Part shown: piece by piece, positions 9,215 through 17,218 of the stretch | How the letters are laid out: every line of letters begins with the position of its first letter | Numbering within the stretch: the stretch's first letter is position 1 | Origin: Sinorhizobium fredii USDA 205 | GTDB taxonomy: Bacteria; Pseudomonadota; Alphaproteobacteria; Rhizobiales; Rhizobiaceae | Reading direction: 5' to 3' | NCBI RefSeq assembly: GCF_001461695.1 | Contig: NZ_AUTC01000199.1 | Coordinates: 180,126 to 244,125, forward strand | Length of the DNA: 64,000 bases | The notes under the pieces: generated by a model | The model's input: the letters and a program-made list of their open reading frames with translations, nothing else | Database searches by the model: none | Told to the model about the DNA's origin: nothing | Position numbers and translations under genes: made by a program

Positions 9215-9358
9215 TTAACGGAAGGAGCGGGCCGCAATGTTGCGGATATCGTAGCGGGTGATGCCGATATCGCTCAGCGCGTGGTTCGAAAGGCCGCCGA
9301 GTTCGGCGACAGTGCGGCGGTAGTTGATCCAGCTCTTTGCAAGGCGAATGGGGTTCAT
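9215..9358 (-). CDS. DUF1127 small protein
   Basis: A 47-residue arginine-rich protein read from the ATG at 9358: it opens MNPIRLAKSWINYRRTVAEL and contains LSDIGITRYDI, the hallmark of the YjiS/DUF1127 domain. Short DUF1127 proteins in alphaproteobacteria have been linked to RNA turnover and to phosphate and carbon metabolism; the precise role here is not known. GAGGAAACGACC precedes the ATG and a strong terminator follows. It is too short for many gene finders. A paralogue of the same length lies about 550 bases upstream. Confidence 0.9.
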   Translation of the reverse strand: MNPIRLAKSWINYRRTVAELGGLSNHALSDIGITRYDIRNIAARSFR

Positions 9359-9708
9359 GGTCGTTTCCTCAGATCAGTTGAGCGCGACAGTGATTTGTCT
9401 GCGTCGTTGAGGTTCTTATACGCTTGTCTAATTGGAAGGTGGAGTGCAAAGAAAATGCATCTGCTATGCATTTGTGCACTGCATCGATGATTTGCTGGGC
9501 AGCGGGGTGAGGAAGCCCGAAAATGCGTCAACGCCACAAAGGCGGAGCAAGGGCGACATACGCAGTGCAGGGTCTTGTTTCGTCGCGGTTTTCCGCCGCC
9601 GCCGCTTTGGCGAAGCGGAACGCTGGCGAGACAGCTTTGTAAGGGATTTCGCACTTGCAAAAAAGCAGCGTCGCCCTCTCTTCAAAATCAGTGGAACCCT
9701 GCAACGAA
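9359..9708. other. Intergenic stretch, no gene seen
   Basis: About 350 bases between the two DUF1127 units. It must hold the promoter and leader of DUF1127 gene 1. Short open frames exist on both strands, but none has a convincing ribosome site, family signature or partner. Nothing else is supported. Confidence 0.6.
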
Positions 9709-9737
9709 AAACGCCCGCCGGGGGGCCGGCGGGCGTT
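9709..9737 (-). terminator. Rho-independent terminator after DUF1127 gene 2
   Basis: A 13-bp GC-rich stem AAACGCCCGCCGG-type (9709-9721 with 9725-9737), three-base loop, then TTTTCG on the minus strand. It lies 25 bases after the DUF1127 stop. Confidence 0.88.
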
Positions 9738-9761
9738 TCGAAACAGTACCTATTGTGTCGC

Positions 9762-9905
9762 TTACTTGACTGCCTGGCGAGCGACGTAGGGGATATCGGA
9801 GCGGCCGATGCCAAGGTCGTTCAGTTCGCGGTCGCTCATGCGGCCGAGTTCGCTGCAGGTCTGACGATACTTGCGCCAGTTGTTGAAAGAACGTGCGAGG
9901 TTCAT
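9762..9905 (-). CDS. DUF1127 small protein, second copy
   Basis: A 47-residue DUF1127 protein: MNLARSFNNWRKYRQTCSEL followed by GRMSDRELNDLGIGRSDIPYVAR. The ATG at 9905 is chosen because the conserved domain begins there and GAAAGGAATAGG lies just upstream; the longer frame to 10022 adds unrelated residues. The length equals the neighbouring paralogue, but the sequences differ clearly, so this is an old duplication. Regulation by the nearby AbcR-like sRNAs is possible but not shown. Confidence 0.92.
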   Translation of the reverse strand: MNLARSFNNWRKYRQTCSELGRMSDRELNDLGIGRSDIPYVARQAVK

Positions 9906-10140
9906 GATCCTATTCCTTTCAGGGTCGTTTGCCAGCGCTCTATCTCTCTTGCTGGCCGTCATCTTATGGATCTGAATATAATCGTTTTGAGCGCCGAAAA
10001 CAGAGACGATGCTGCATCGCACCCATGCAAGTCTTGCAATCCTCCGTCGGCCGCTAACCCCGCCTTAATCTATTGGGCTGGCGGTGGACAACGAACCGGC
10101 CCAAGGGGTGAGCGGCAGGGATTGAAATGTTGTTCGAACA

Positions 10141-10271
10141 GCGCAAAAAACAACGCCCGCTGGGGGAGGAGATCCAGCGGGCGTTGCCTGTTCTGATTGG
10201 CAACTGGGAGGAGGAGTGTTGCCAATCCGTATCGGGAGCGCTGGGAGGAGGAGTGCGCTGCCGACCGATGA
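10141..10271 (-). ncRNA. AbcR (alpha-r15)-like trans-acting sRNA, copy 1
   Basis: On the minus strand three hairpins follow each other. The first has an AGCGC stem presenting ACTCCTCCTCCCA. The second is TTGGCAAC/GTTGCCAA (10197-10225) presenting the same motif. The third is a 13-bp terminator CAACGCCCGCTGG/CCAGCGGGCGTTG (10151-10186) with a loop containing CTCCTCCCC and a TTTTTT tail. Repeated CUCCUCC loops complementary to Shine-Dalgarno sequences, about 120 nt length and tandem pairing match the Hfq-dependent AbcR/alpha-r15 family of rhizobia, which represses many ABC-transporter mRNAs. The 5' end is approximate. Confidence 0.85.
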
Positions 10272-10435
10272 TCTGAAGATAGGCCCGGACCCCTAATTTG
10301 TGTAGGGATACTGTGGAATGGCACATATGCGCCTACTGCATGGCTGAGGGCGCTCGCTAACAGAATTGCTTCGATACTGGGCAATTTGCGCAGCACGGCT
10401 CAAGGGACTTGGAAAGTGTTTCTCGCACCTGCGAA

Positions 10436-10560
10436 AACGAACGACGCCCGCTGGGGGAGGAGATCCAGCGGGCGTCATGAGAATGATTGGCAACCGGGAG
10501 GAGGAGTGTTGCCAACCCTATCGAAACAGCGCTGGGAGGAGGAGTACGCTGTTTCGAATT
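10436..10560 (-). ncRNA. AbcR (alpha-r15)-like trans-acting sRNA, copy 2
   Basis: Same three-hairpin design as copy 1. Stem 1 is long (TCGAAACAGCG/CGCTGTTTCGA, 10521-10557); stem 2 is again TTGGCAAC with a one-base change in the loop flank (10487-10515); the terminator stem is GACGCCCGCTGG/CCAGCGGGCGTC (10443-10476). Each loop carries CTCCTCC on the minus strand. The middle hairpin and terminator are nearly identical to copy 1, while stem 1 differs, as in known AbcR1/AbcR2 pairs that share a seed but are regulated differently. The 5' end is approximate. Confidence 0.85.
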
Positions 10561-10910
10561 CCGTCGAGCTTTCGGCTCGGGTCTATCCGGAAGGCCGGGC
10601 GGGGACCAATCCGCGGGCTCTTTGGTTCTTCACCGCCGACGCCGCTTGATATCTTGAATATAGTGCGGCTGCGCGGATTTGTGCAGTGCGATGTTGGCAT
10701 GGATGATGTGCATCCCGCGCAAATCGGCTGTTGCGGGAAGATCGCCGTCGCCAAGAATCAGATCGGTGAATGAGGACGCGTCGCGGCCCAAGTGCGGTGA
10801 GGCCCCGTCAGGATCGTTCAATGAAGTGCAGTCGACAAGGTGAAGCGGTGTACGACATACGCACCGGGACGACATTAAACGCCTCATCGGATGCCAGTTA
10901 CAACAGTCTC
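10561..10910. other. Intergenic stretch, no firm gene
   Basis: About 350 bases between the AbcR-like pair and the patatin-like gene. A 102-codon minus-strand frame (10630-10938) runs into the patatin gene and lacks a clear ribosome site or recognisable family; it may be a degraded remnant or chance. The promoter of sRNA copy 2 should lie near 10560-10610. Confidence 0.5.
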
Positions 10911-12122
10911 TCACCGAAAGACCGGGCTGTCTTTCCATAGCGTTCCAGCGGAGAGCTCCGCGTAGCCGAGATTATAGACGGCCCGCATGTAGTCGGTGTT
11001 GAACGGATCGGACATCGAATAGGGGAGTTGGACGTCGATTGACGCAAGCTGGAACCGTGCCCTGGTCAGCTTGGAATAGTTATAGAGGGCCGTCAGCGCG
11101 CTCTGCGTCTGCGACTTGACGAAGATCGAGTATGCCCGTGCGATCACGGACAGCGTTCTATCCGGCGTGGAGGCAAACTCCGGCATCAGTGCGTTGTTGA
11201 CGATTACATAGAAATTGACGTTCTGCCGTTTGGCGGGCACGAGGCTTTCGCCGCTTGCCAGCAGAGTCTGCGGAAGCATCAGGACCTGCGACGCGGACCC
11301 TCCATCCGAATGCATCTCCTTAAAGTGGCGCCCGCCCGCCTCGGCCTCGATCATTACTGCCGGATAAACGCCTGGGATGCTGGCTGACGCCACGAGAATG
11401 TTCCGGAACAGCTTCAGCGCGTTCGGGCGATTGCTGCCGGCAATGGCGCCCATGTTCCAGATAACGGCACGCTGGGTGTCGAGGTTGGTGGTCAGGACGA
11501 AGAGGCGACGGCCTTTTCGGTGCTCGGCAGCAACTTGCTCAAGGACCTCGGGCGTGATGAAGCGCTCGACCATCCGTGACAATGGTTCGGCGCTCAGCAA
11601 GCTCGAGCCCAACAATCCGCCAAGGCTCTTGCTTCGCGCAAGGTCTTTGGCGACGCCGCTCGTGTAGAGATGCACCAGGGTATCGTCGTAAGCCGATCCG
11701 AGGAATGCCAGAGGTGCGATCAGTGCTCCCGTGCTGACGCCGGTGACGACATCGAACTCAGGGCGGGTCTGCGACGCGCTCCACGCCGAGAGTACACCGA
11801 CACTGAAGGCGCCGGCCGAACCGCCGCCTGAGATCATCAGGACATCAAGGCCACTGGACTTGGTCGCCGGCGCCCAATCCCCGGCGTTGCGCGGAAATTC
11901 GTCGAGCCGGGCGTCCAGATAGCTTCGGATATCGCCATAGCCGGTGATCGAGGCCCTGTCTGCCTCCTGCGCGTCAAGCGCCCTGTCGAACGTCTGCATG
12001 CAGCCTGACAGGATAAATACGATTGGAACCAAAGCCACGAGCGCTCTGGTCAGGGCCTGGGCAAAGCTCGTCACGAGGCGGCCGCGCCGGCTGTCATGAA
12101 TTTCCTGCTGGGACACGGTCAT
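10911..12122 (-). CDS. Patatin-like phospholipase lipoprotein
   Basis: A predicted exported acyl hydrolase, 403 residues. The N-terminal hydrophobic segment ends in the lipobox ILSGC (Cys41), so it should be a lipoprotein. The patatin catalytic set is complete: glycine-rich oxyanion loop GGGSAGAF (about 99-106), nucleophile motif GVSTG (Ser130) and the Asp of HSDGG (about 276). Its ATG overlaps the stop of the RND permease by 4 bases, so it is translationally coupled to the efflux operon. A phospholipase welded to an RND pump is unusual and suggests a role in outer-membrane lipid homeostasis (inference). Confidence 0.92.
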   Translation of the reverse strand: MTVSQQEIHDSRRGRLVTSFAQALTRALVALVPIVFILSGCMQTFDRALDAQEADRASITGYGDIRSYLDARLDEFPRNAGDWAPATKSSGLDVLMISGGGSAGAFSVGVLSAWSASQTRPEFDVVTGVSTGALIAPLAFLGSAYDDTLVHLYTSGVAKDLARSKSLGGLLGSSLLSAEPLSRMVERFITPEVLEQVAAEHRKGRRLFVLTTNLDTQRAVIWNMGAIAGSNRPNALKLFRNILVASASIPGVYPAVMIEAEAGGRHFKEMHSDGGSASQVLMLPQTLLASGESLVPAKRQNVNFYVIVNNALMPEFASTPDRTLSVIARAYSIFVKSQTQSALTALYNYSKLTRARFQLASIDVQLPYSMSDPFNTDYMRAVYNLGYAELSAGTLWKDSPVFR

Positions 12123-15100
12123 CTCTGGCCATGACCTCGCTTCGCGGGCCTGCGCTCGAAGTCGATCGGCTCGCGATCATTCGGGACATGCGTTTCCTCG
12201 CCGGCGATGTCGTGGTGTGGCCCGGTCCGGTTCACGAGCCCCTTCAGTGCCGCGAGCAGGTCATCGACGAAGGTGAAGATGACCGGGATGACAATGAGGC
12301 TGAGCAGCGTCGACGTTATCACCCCGCCGATCACGACGATCGCCATTGGCTGTCGGAAACTTGAATCGCCCCCCGTCAGGCTGAGAGCGGCCGGAAGCAT
12401 GCCCGATCCCATGGCGATGGTGGTCATGACGATCGGCCGCGCGCGCTTGTGACAGGCATCGACGAGCGCATCGAACCTCGACATTCCCTGGCGGCGCGAC
12501 ATGATCGCGTATTCGACGAGAAGGATCGAGTTCTTTGTCACAACACCCATCAGCATCAGCAACCCGATAACGGCCGGCATCGAGAAGCTCGTTCCGGTCA
12601 CCACCAGCGGCAGCAGCGCGCCGCCGAGCGAGAGCGGCAGGGCCATCAGGATGGTGAACGGCTGCAGGAAGTCGTGGAACAGCACGACGAGAACCGCATA
12701 GATGCAGAACACGCCGATTGCCATTGCAAGAGCGAAGCTCTGGAACAGCTCCGAACTGCGTTGAAGTTCACCTTGCTCGACGAGGGTGACGCCCGGCGGC
12801 AGATGCTGAAGAGCCGGCAGCGCCTTTGCCTCACGATAGACGTCGTTCAGGATGCGGCCGTTGAGCTCGACGGAAAGAGTGATATTGCGCATTCGATCGA
12901 TGCGGTCGATTTCGGAAGGACTGCCGCCGATACGGATGTCGGCGATCGACCCGAGATCGACGCTGCCAGTCGTTCCGGCCACCCTCATGTTCCGGATGTC
13001 GTCGAGATTGGTGCGCGCCTCAGGCGTGAACCGAACGACGATCGGGACCTGCCGTTGCGGCAGATTGAGCTTTGGCAAGGCAGAGGAATATTCCCCGTCT
13101 GTCGCCACGCGCACGGCTTCGGCGATGTCGCTGGACGTCACGCCAAGTGCGGCTGCGCGCGCAAAATCGGGGGTGATCTGAACCTCGGGGGCCTGCTTGG
13201 CGGCACTCGACGTCACCGCTCCGATACCACTGAGCGTGCGGAGCTGCTCCTCCAGCGCCGTGCTTGCACCATCGAGGGCACCGGGATCGTCACTGGCAAG
13301 GGTGATATCGAGCTGCGTTCCATTGCCGCCGCTTCCGACCGCAACGCGCACGCCGGGGAGGGCCGAGAGGGCCGAGCGGATGTCGCTTTCGATCTCCGAC
13401 TGCTTCCGGTCCCGCTCGTCAATAGCCGTCAGCGTGACGACGAGCGTGGCCGTTCCGACGCTGCTGGTGTTGGTGACATCGGGACCGCCGCCCGACGATG
13501 CGGAACCGACCGCGGAGAAGACATGCGTCACGTCGGGAAGCTTGCCGACGATATCCGCCGCCTTCCTGGTCGTTGCGTCCATCTGATCGATGGTGGCGCC
13601 GGGCTGCAGGGCCAGCGTCACCTGCGTCCGCGCGTCGTCGGCGGCGGGCAGAAAGCCCGATTTCAGGAAAGGGATGGTGGAAAGCGAAACGGCGACGAAG
13701 ACGGCCGTCACGAAGACGGTGGTCTTTCTGTAGCTCAGGGATGCCTTCACGACCGCCATGTAGGCACGCATGATGCGGCCATCCTTTTCCTCGATCGGAT
13801 GGGCCTTCATGAAATAGGCCGCCATCATCGGCGTCAGCAGTCGGGCGACGACGAGCGAGGCGAGCACGGCGACCGCGGCGGTGACGCCGAACTGGCGGAA
13901 GAGAAGCCCCGGTATGCCGCTCATGAAAGCCGTCGGCAGGAAGACCGCGACGAGCGTGAGCGTCGTGGCGATGACCGCCAATCCGATCTCGTCGGCCGCT
14001 TCGAGCGCGGCGTCGATCGGCCGCTTGCCCATCTGCAGGTGGCGGGCGATGTTCTCGACCTCGACGATGGCATCGTCGACGAGGATGCCGACGATCAGCG
14101 ACAGTGCCAGCAGCGTGATGATATTCAGGCTGAAGTCGGCGAGGTACATGGCGAGGAAGGTCGGTATGACCGACAAGGGCAGCGCCACAGCCGACAAGAT
14201 TGTCGCGCGCCAATCCCGAAGGAAGAGCCAGACGACGACGACCGCGAGGATCGCTCCCTCGAACAGCATGTGCATCGAACCGTCGTAGTTGTCGAGGATC
14301 GGCCCGACGGTGCTGTAGGCTTCATCGATCTGCACGTCCGGATGTGCGGCGGCGAACTGCTGCATGGCCTTCTCGACGTCGGCAGCGACGCCGGTATCCG
14401 AGAAGCCGTTCGAGCGTTTGACCTCGACCGCCATCACGGGCTGGCCGTCGAGATAGGCCAGCGACGACCGGTCGGCGAAGCTGTCCGTGACGGAAGCGAT
14501 ATCGTCGAGACGAACCTGCTGCCCGTTGGCGAGCGGAATACGGAGCCCCTTCAAGGCGTCGACCGACGCGACGGCGCCGAGCGTCCGCAGGGTCTGCCGG
14601 GTGCCGCCGATTTCCCCAAGGCCACCCGAAGTGTCCGCCTGGACCGACTTCAACTGCGCCGAGACAGTGGCCGCCGTGACCCCGAGCGACGCCATCGTTG
14701 CGGGATCGAGGTCGACATGAACCTCGCGGTCGATCCCGCCGACGCGGCTGACCTTTCCTACTCCCGGTACCGACAGGAGCGCCCTTGTCATATCGTTGTC
14801 GATGAACCAGGAAAGCTCGGTCTCGTTAAGGTGGGTCGAGCGGATTGCATAGGTGACCAGTGCGGCGCTCTGTAGCGTCACCTTGGTGACGCTCGGCGAC
14901 TCCATCTGCGCCGGCAGATCGGCCTTTGCGCTGTCCACGGCATTCCGAACCTCGTTGAGGGCTTCTTCGCTGTCCTTCTCCAGCTTGAAGGAGACTTTGA
15001 GCGAGACGGTCCCGTCGGTGATCGTCGTGGTGATGTGGTCAAGATAGCTGAGCGAGGCGAGCTGGTCCTCGATGATGCGGGCAACCTCCGTCTCGAGCTG

Positions 15101-15271
15101 CGTCGGCGCCGCGCCTTCAAGCGTCGCCGTGATGCTGATGGTCGGGAGGTCCATATCGGGGAAGTTCTGGATCGGCAGGCGCTTGAACGCCAGGAGCCCA
15201 CCGACGGTAAGCATTGCGAACAGCAGTATCGAAGGTACAGGATTGCGGATCGACCAGGCGGAAAAGTTCAT
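12119..15271 (-). CDS. Efflux RND transporter permease subunit
   Basis: Inner-membrane proton-driven pump of the AcrB/HAE1 type, 1050 residues, the usual length. It begins MNFSAWSIRNPVPSILL, with the first membrane helix directly after. GILVDDAIVEVENI carries the paired aspartates of the proton relay, and the two-fold repeat with large periplasmic domains is evident (second half from about residue 530, SGFLPAADDARTQVTL). It lies 5 bases downstream of its adaptor gene and overlaps the patatin lipoprotein gene. The probable outer-membrane partner is the NodT-type factor at 20466-21986. The substrate is unknown. Confidence 0.96.
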   Translation of the reverse strand: MNFSAWSIRNPVPSILLFAMLTVGGLLAFKRLPIQNFPDMDLPTISITATLEGAAPTQLETEVARIIEDQLASLSYLDHITTTITDGTVSLKVSFKLEKDSEEALNEVRNAVDSAKADLPAQMESPSVTKVTLQSAALVTYAIRSTHLNETELSWFIDNDMTRALLSVPGVGKVSRVGGIDREVHVDLDPATMASLGVTAATVSAQLKSVQADTSGGLGEIGGTRQTLRTLGAVASVDALKGLRIPLANGQQVRLDDIASVTDSFADRSSLAYLDGQPVMAVEVKRSNGFSDTGVAADVEKAMQQFAAAHPDVQIDEAYSTVGPILDNYDGSMHMLFEGAILAVVVVWLFLRDWRATILSAVALPLSVIPTFLAMYLADFSLNIITLLALSLIVGILVDDAIVEVENIARHLQMGKRPIDAALEAADEIGLAVIATTLTLVAVFLPTAFMSGIPGLLFRQFGVTAAVAVLASLVVARLLTPMMAAYFMKAHPIEEKDGRIMRAYMAVVKASLSYRKTTVFVTAVFVAVSLSTIPFLKSGFLPAADDARTQVTLALQPGATIDQMDATTRKAADIVGKLPDVTHVFSAVGSASSGGGPDVTNTSSVGTATLVVTLTAIDERDRKQSEIESDIRSALSALPGVRVAVGSGGNGTQLDITLASDDPGALDGASTALEEQLRTLSGIGAVTSSAAKQAPEVQITPDFARAAALGVTSSDIAEAVRVATDGEYSSALPKLNLPQRQVPIVVRFTPEARTNLDDIRNMRVAGTTGSVDLGSIADIRIGGSPSEIDRIDRMRNITLSVELNGRILNDVYREAKALPALQHLPPGVTLVEQGELQRSSELFQSFALAMAIGVFCIYAVLVVLFHDFLQPFTILMALPLSLGGALLPLVVTGTSFSMPAVIGLLMLMGVVTKNSILLVEYAIMSRRQGMSRFDALVDACHKRARPIVMTTIAMGSGMLPAALSLTGGDSSFRQPMAIVVIGGVITSTLLSLIVIPVIFTFVDDLLAALKGLVNRTGPHHDIAGEETHVPNDREPIDFERRPAKRGHGQR

Positions 15272-15276
15272 CTGCC

Positions 15277-16344
15277 TTACCCCGCAATATTCACGAGGTC
15301 GTTGTCGGACAGAAATGCTCCGCCAGACGTCACGACCTTTGCGGACTGGTCTATGCCGGAGATAATCTCGACTTCGCCGTTGTTGCGGCGGCCGGTCTCG
15401 ACTCGGATCCTTCGCACGCGTCTGTTTTCCTCGGCTGTGAAGACGTAATTGATCCCGTCACGGTAGACGATCGCCGCCTCTGGAACCGTGAGCGCTGGTG
15501 TGGTCGTAAGCTCGATGCTGCCGGTGACATACAGGCCGACGGGCGGATGGACGTCGACGGGAAGCGCGACGTAGACGATCGCACGGCCTGTACCCGTGCT
15601 GACGGAAGGTCCGACAAGCCTCACCTTGCCCTGAATGGGGCGCTCATCCGGCCCGTTGATATGGGCCGTCAGTCCTTCCGAAATGCGCGAAAGGTAGCGC
15701 GCCGAAACTTCAGCCTGCCACTCGACGCGCTGTTGGCGGACCAGATGGAACAGCTCGGTGCCAGAGGAGACAACGGCGCCGAGTTCGGCCGAGCGCGACG
15801 TTATGAGGCCGTCGTCAACGGCCGTGATTGTCGTCTGGGCGAGCTTGATCTTCTGACTTTCGAGCGCCGCTTCTTCCGATTCAAGGCTTGCCTTTGCCGT
15901 CTGCTCATCGGTCAGCCGTTCGGTGATGTTCTGGGCGGAAAGAGCGCCCGAAGTACGAAGCTGCCGGGCTCGGTCCGCATCTGCCTTGGCCTTGGCCAGA
16001 TTTGCCTTGGCGGTCTCGACGGCCGCCGCCTGCTTTCGAAGGTCCGCCAGCACACTGTCCTGGGAAAGCCGGACCAGCGTCTGCCCCTTGGTCACAACGG
16101 ATCCGACATCGACCAGAACGTCTGTTATGCGTAGGCCGCTCGTCTCGGAGGCGATGATCGCTTCCTGCCATGGTTTCAGCCAGCCGCTTGCGGGAACCGT
16201 TTCGGGCCACGCCCGTTGCGCCGGGCTCGCCAGCGAGACGGTGAGGGCAGGCGCGGCGGTCTGATCCGCCATGGCGCTATGGAAGGGAAGCAAAAGCGCT
16301 GCCCCGACAAGGGCGGCGGCGAGTGGGATAAACGATCTTCTCAA
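15277..16344 (-). CDS. Efflux RND transporter periplasmic adaptor subunit
   Basis: Membrane-fusion (HlyD/AcrA-like) protein of 355 residues that bridges the RND permease and an outer-membrane channel. A signal peptide is evident at the N-terminus (PLAAALVGAALLLPFHSAMAD). The lipoyl-like halves flank an alpha-hairpin rich in A/K/E (VETAKANLAKAKADADRAR), and a beta-barrel and membrane-proximal domain follow. It is the first gene of the efflux operon and is divergent from the CpxR-like regulator, with 155-185 bases between them. Confidence 0.94.
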   Translation of the reverse strand: MRRSFIPLAAALVGAALLLPFHSAMADQTAAPALTVSLASPAQRAWPETVPASGWLKPWQEAIIASETSGLRITDVLVDVGSVVTKGQTLVRLSQDSVLADLRKQAAAVETAKANLAKAKADADRARQLRTSGALSAQNITERLTDEQTAKASLESEEAALESQKIKLAQTTITAVDDGLITSRSAELGAVVSSGTELFHLVRQQRVEWQAEVSARYLSRISEGLTAHINGPDERPIQGKVRLVGPSVSTGTGRAIVYVALPVDVHPPVGLYVTGSIELTTTPALTVPEAAIVYRDGINYVFTAEENRRVRRIRVETGRRNNGEVEIISGIDQSAKVVTSGGAFLSDNDLVNIAG

Positions 16345-16451
16345 CGGTATTCCTCATACTTCACGGCATCGGTGGCGGGTCGTTCCAGGCCCACGACCGA
16401 TGTCGCGTGCTCCACGAGTAGCCGGACGACGTTAAGTGCGGTCAAGTTAGT

Positions 16452-16466
16452 GTTAAGCTGGGTAAA
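16452..16466 (+). promoter_or_regulatory. CpxR-like box in the divergent RND / two-component promoter region
   Basis: GTTAAGCTGGGTAAA: two GTWAA half-sites 10 bases apart (GTWAA-N5-GTAAA), the arrangement known for CpxR. A further GTTAAG occurs upstream at 16431. The same 19-base block, GTWAAGYTGGGTAAAATCC, recurs at 18550-18568 on the other strand. Confidence 0.6.
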
Positions 16467-16529
16467 ATCCGGTCGTTCGCGCGCGTTTGTGCTGTATGGG
16501 TGGCTGAGATGAATGACGGACGAAAGCAG

Positions 16530-17216
16530 ATGAACAAGGTTCTCCTCATCGACGACGACGTCGAACTGACGACACTTCTGCAGGAATACCTGGCCGAAGA
16601 AGGATATGATGTCGCGACGGACACGGACGGTCGCGCGGCCATCGCTGCTGCCGCCGGCAATTCTGTAGATATCATCGTGCTCGATATCATGATGCCTCGA
16701 ATGAACGGGATCGAGGTGCTGCAGAGGATCAGAAAGATCAGCCAGGTACCGGTGTTGATGCTCACTGCGCGAGGCGATGACGTCGATCGGATATCGGGTC
16801 TCAATCTCGGCGCTGACGACTACGTACCGAAGCCCTGTTCGCCGGGGGAACTCGCGGCGAGGCTGCGCGCAATCCTTCGTCGCGCGAGCCAGTCCGTGGT
16901 CGGCACCTCCACCGATACGCTGAAAGCGGGCCGGCTCGCCATGCACCCCGGCAACAGAACCGCCGAATGGCTCGGAGAGCCTTTGGAGCTTACCGGCACG
17001 GAATTCAGCCTGCTCGAGGTTCTCGCCCGCAATGCCGGCCAACTGGTGTCGAAGCAGGACATCTCGAAGCGGGCCTTTGGAAAGCCGCTGGCCCCATTCG
17101 ATCGCCGCATCGACGTCCATATCAGCAGCGTTCGCCAGAAGCTCGGGCTCAGAGAGGACGGACAGTCCTGGATCCAGTCCGTCCGTGGCCAGGGCTACCA
17201 ACTTCTGCTGGACTAA
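16530..17216 (+). CDS. Response regulator, OmpR family, CpxR-like
   Basis: DNA-binding response regulator of 228 residues. The receiver domain has the acidic pocket (IDDD, 7-10), phosphoacceptor Asp52 (VLDIMMPRMNG), LTARG and Lys101 (DDYVPKP). A C-terminal winged helix follows (ELTGTEFSLLEVLARNAGQLVSKQDISKRAFGK region, then RRIDVHISSVRQKLG). The opening MNKVLLIDDD and ILRRA linker resemble enterobacterial CpxR. Starts at 16500 (GTG) and 16509 (ATG) are possible but would add residues absent from the family. The sensor kinase starts 2 bases after the stop. Confidence 0.93.
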   Translation: MNKVLLIDDDVELTTLLQEYLAEEGYDVATDTDGRAAIAAAAGNSVDIIVLDIMMPRMNGIEVLQRIRKISQVPVLMLTARGDDVDRISGLNLGADDYVPKPCSPGELAARLRAILRRASQSVVGTSTDTLKAGRLAMHPGNRTAEWLGEPLELTGTEFSLLEVLARNAGQLVSKQDISKRAFGKPLAPFDRRIDVHISSVRQKLGLREDGQSWIQSVRGQGYQLLLD

Positions 17217-17218
17217 CC

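Noticed and set aside
10630..10938. 102-codon minus-strand frame beside the patatin gene
   Set aside because: No ribosome site, no family and overlap with the patatin stop region; kept only as a possible remnant.
12449..14875. 808-codon open frame on the plus strand
   Set aside because: It lies wholly antisense to the RND permease gene, whose family match is unequivocal; its composition (Arg, Asp, His, Gly rich) is that of a GC-rich shadow frame.
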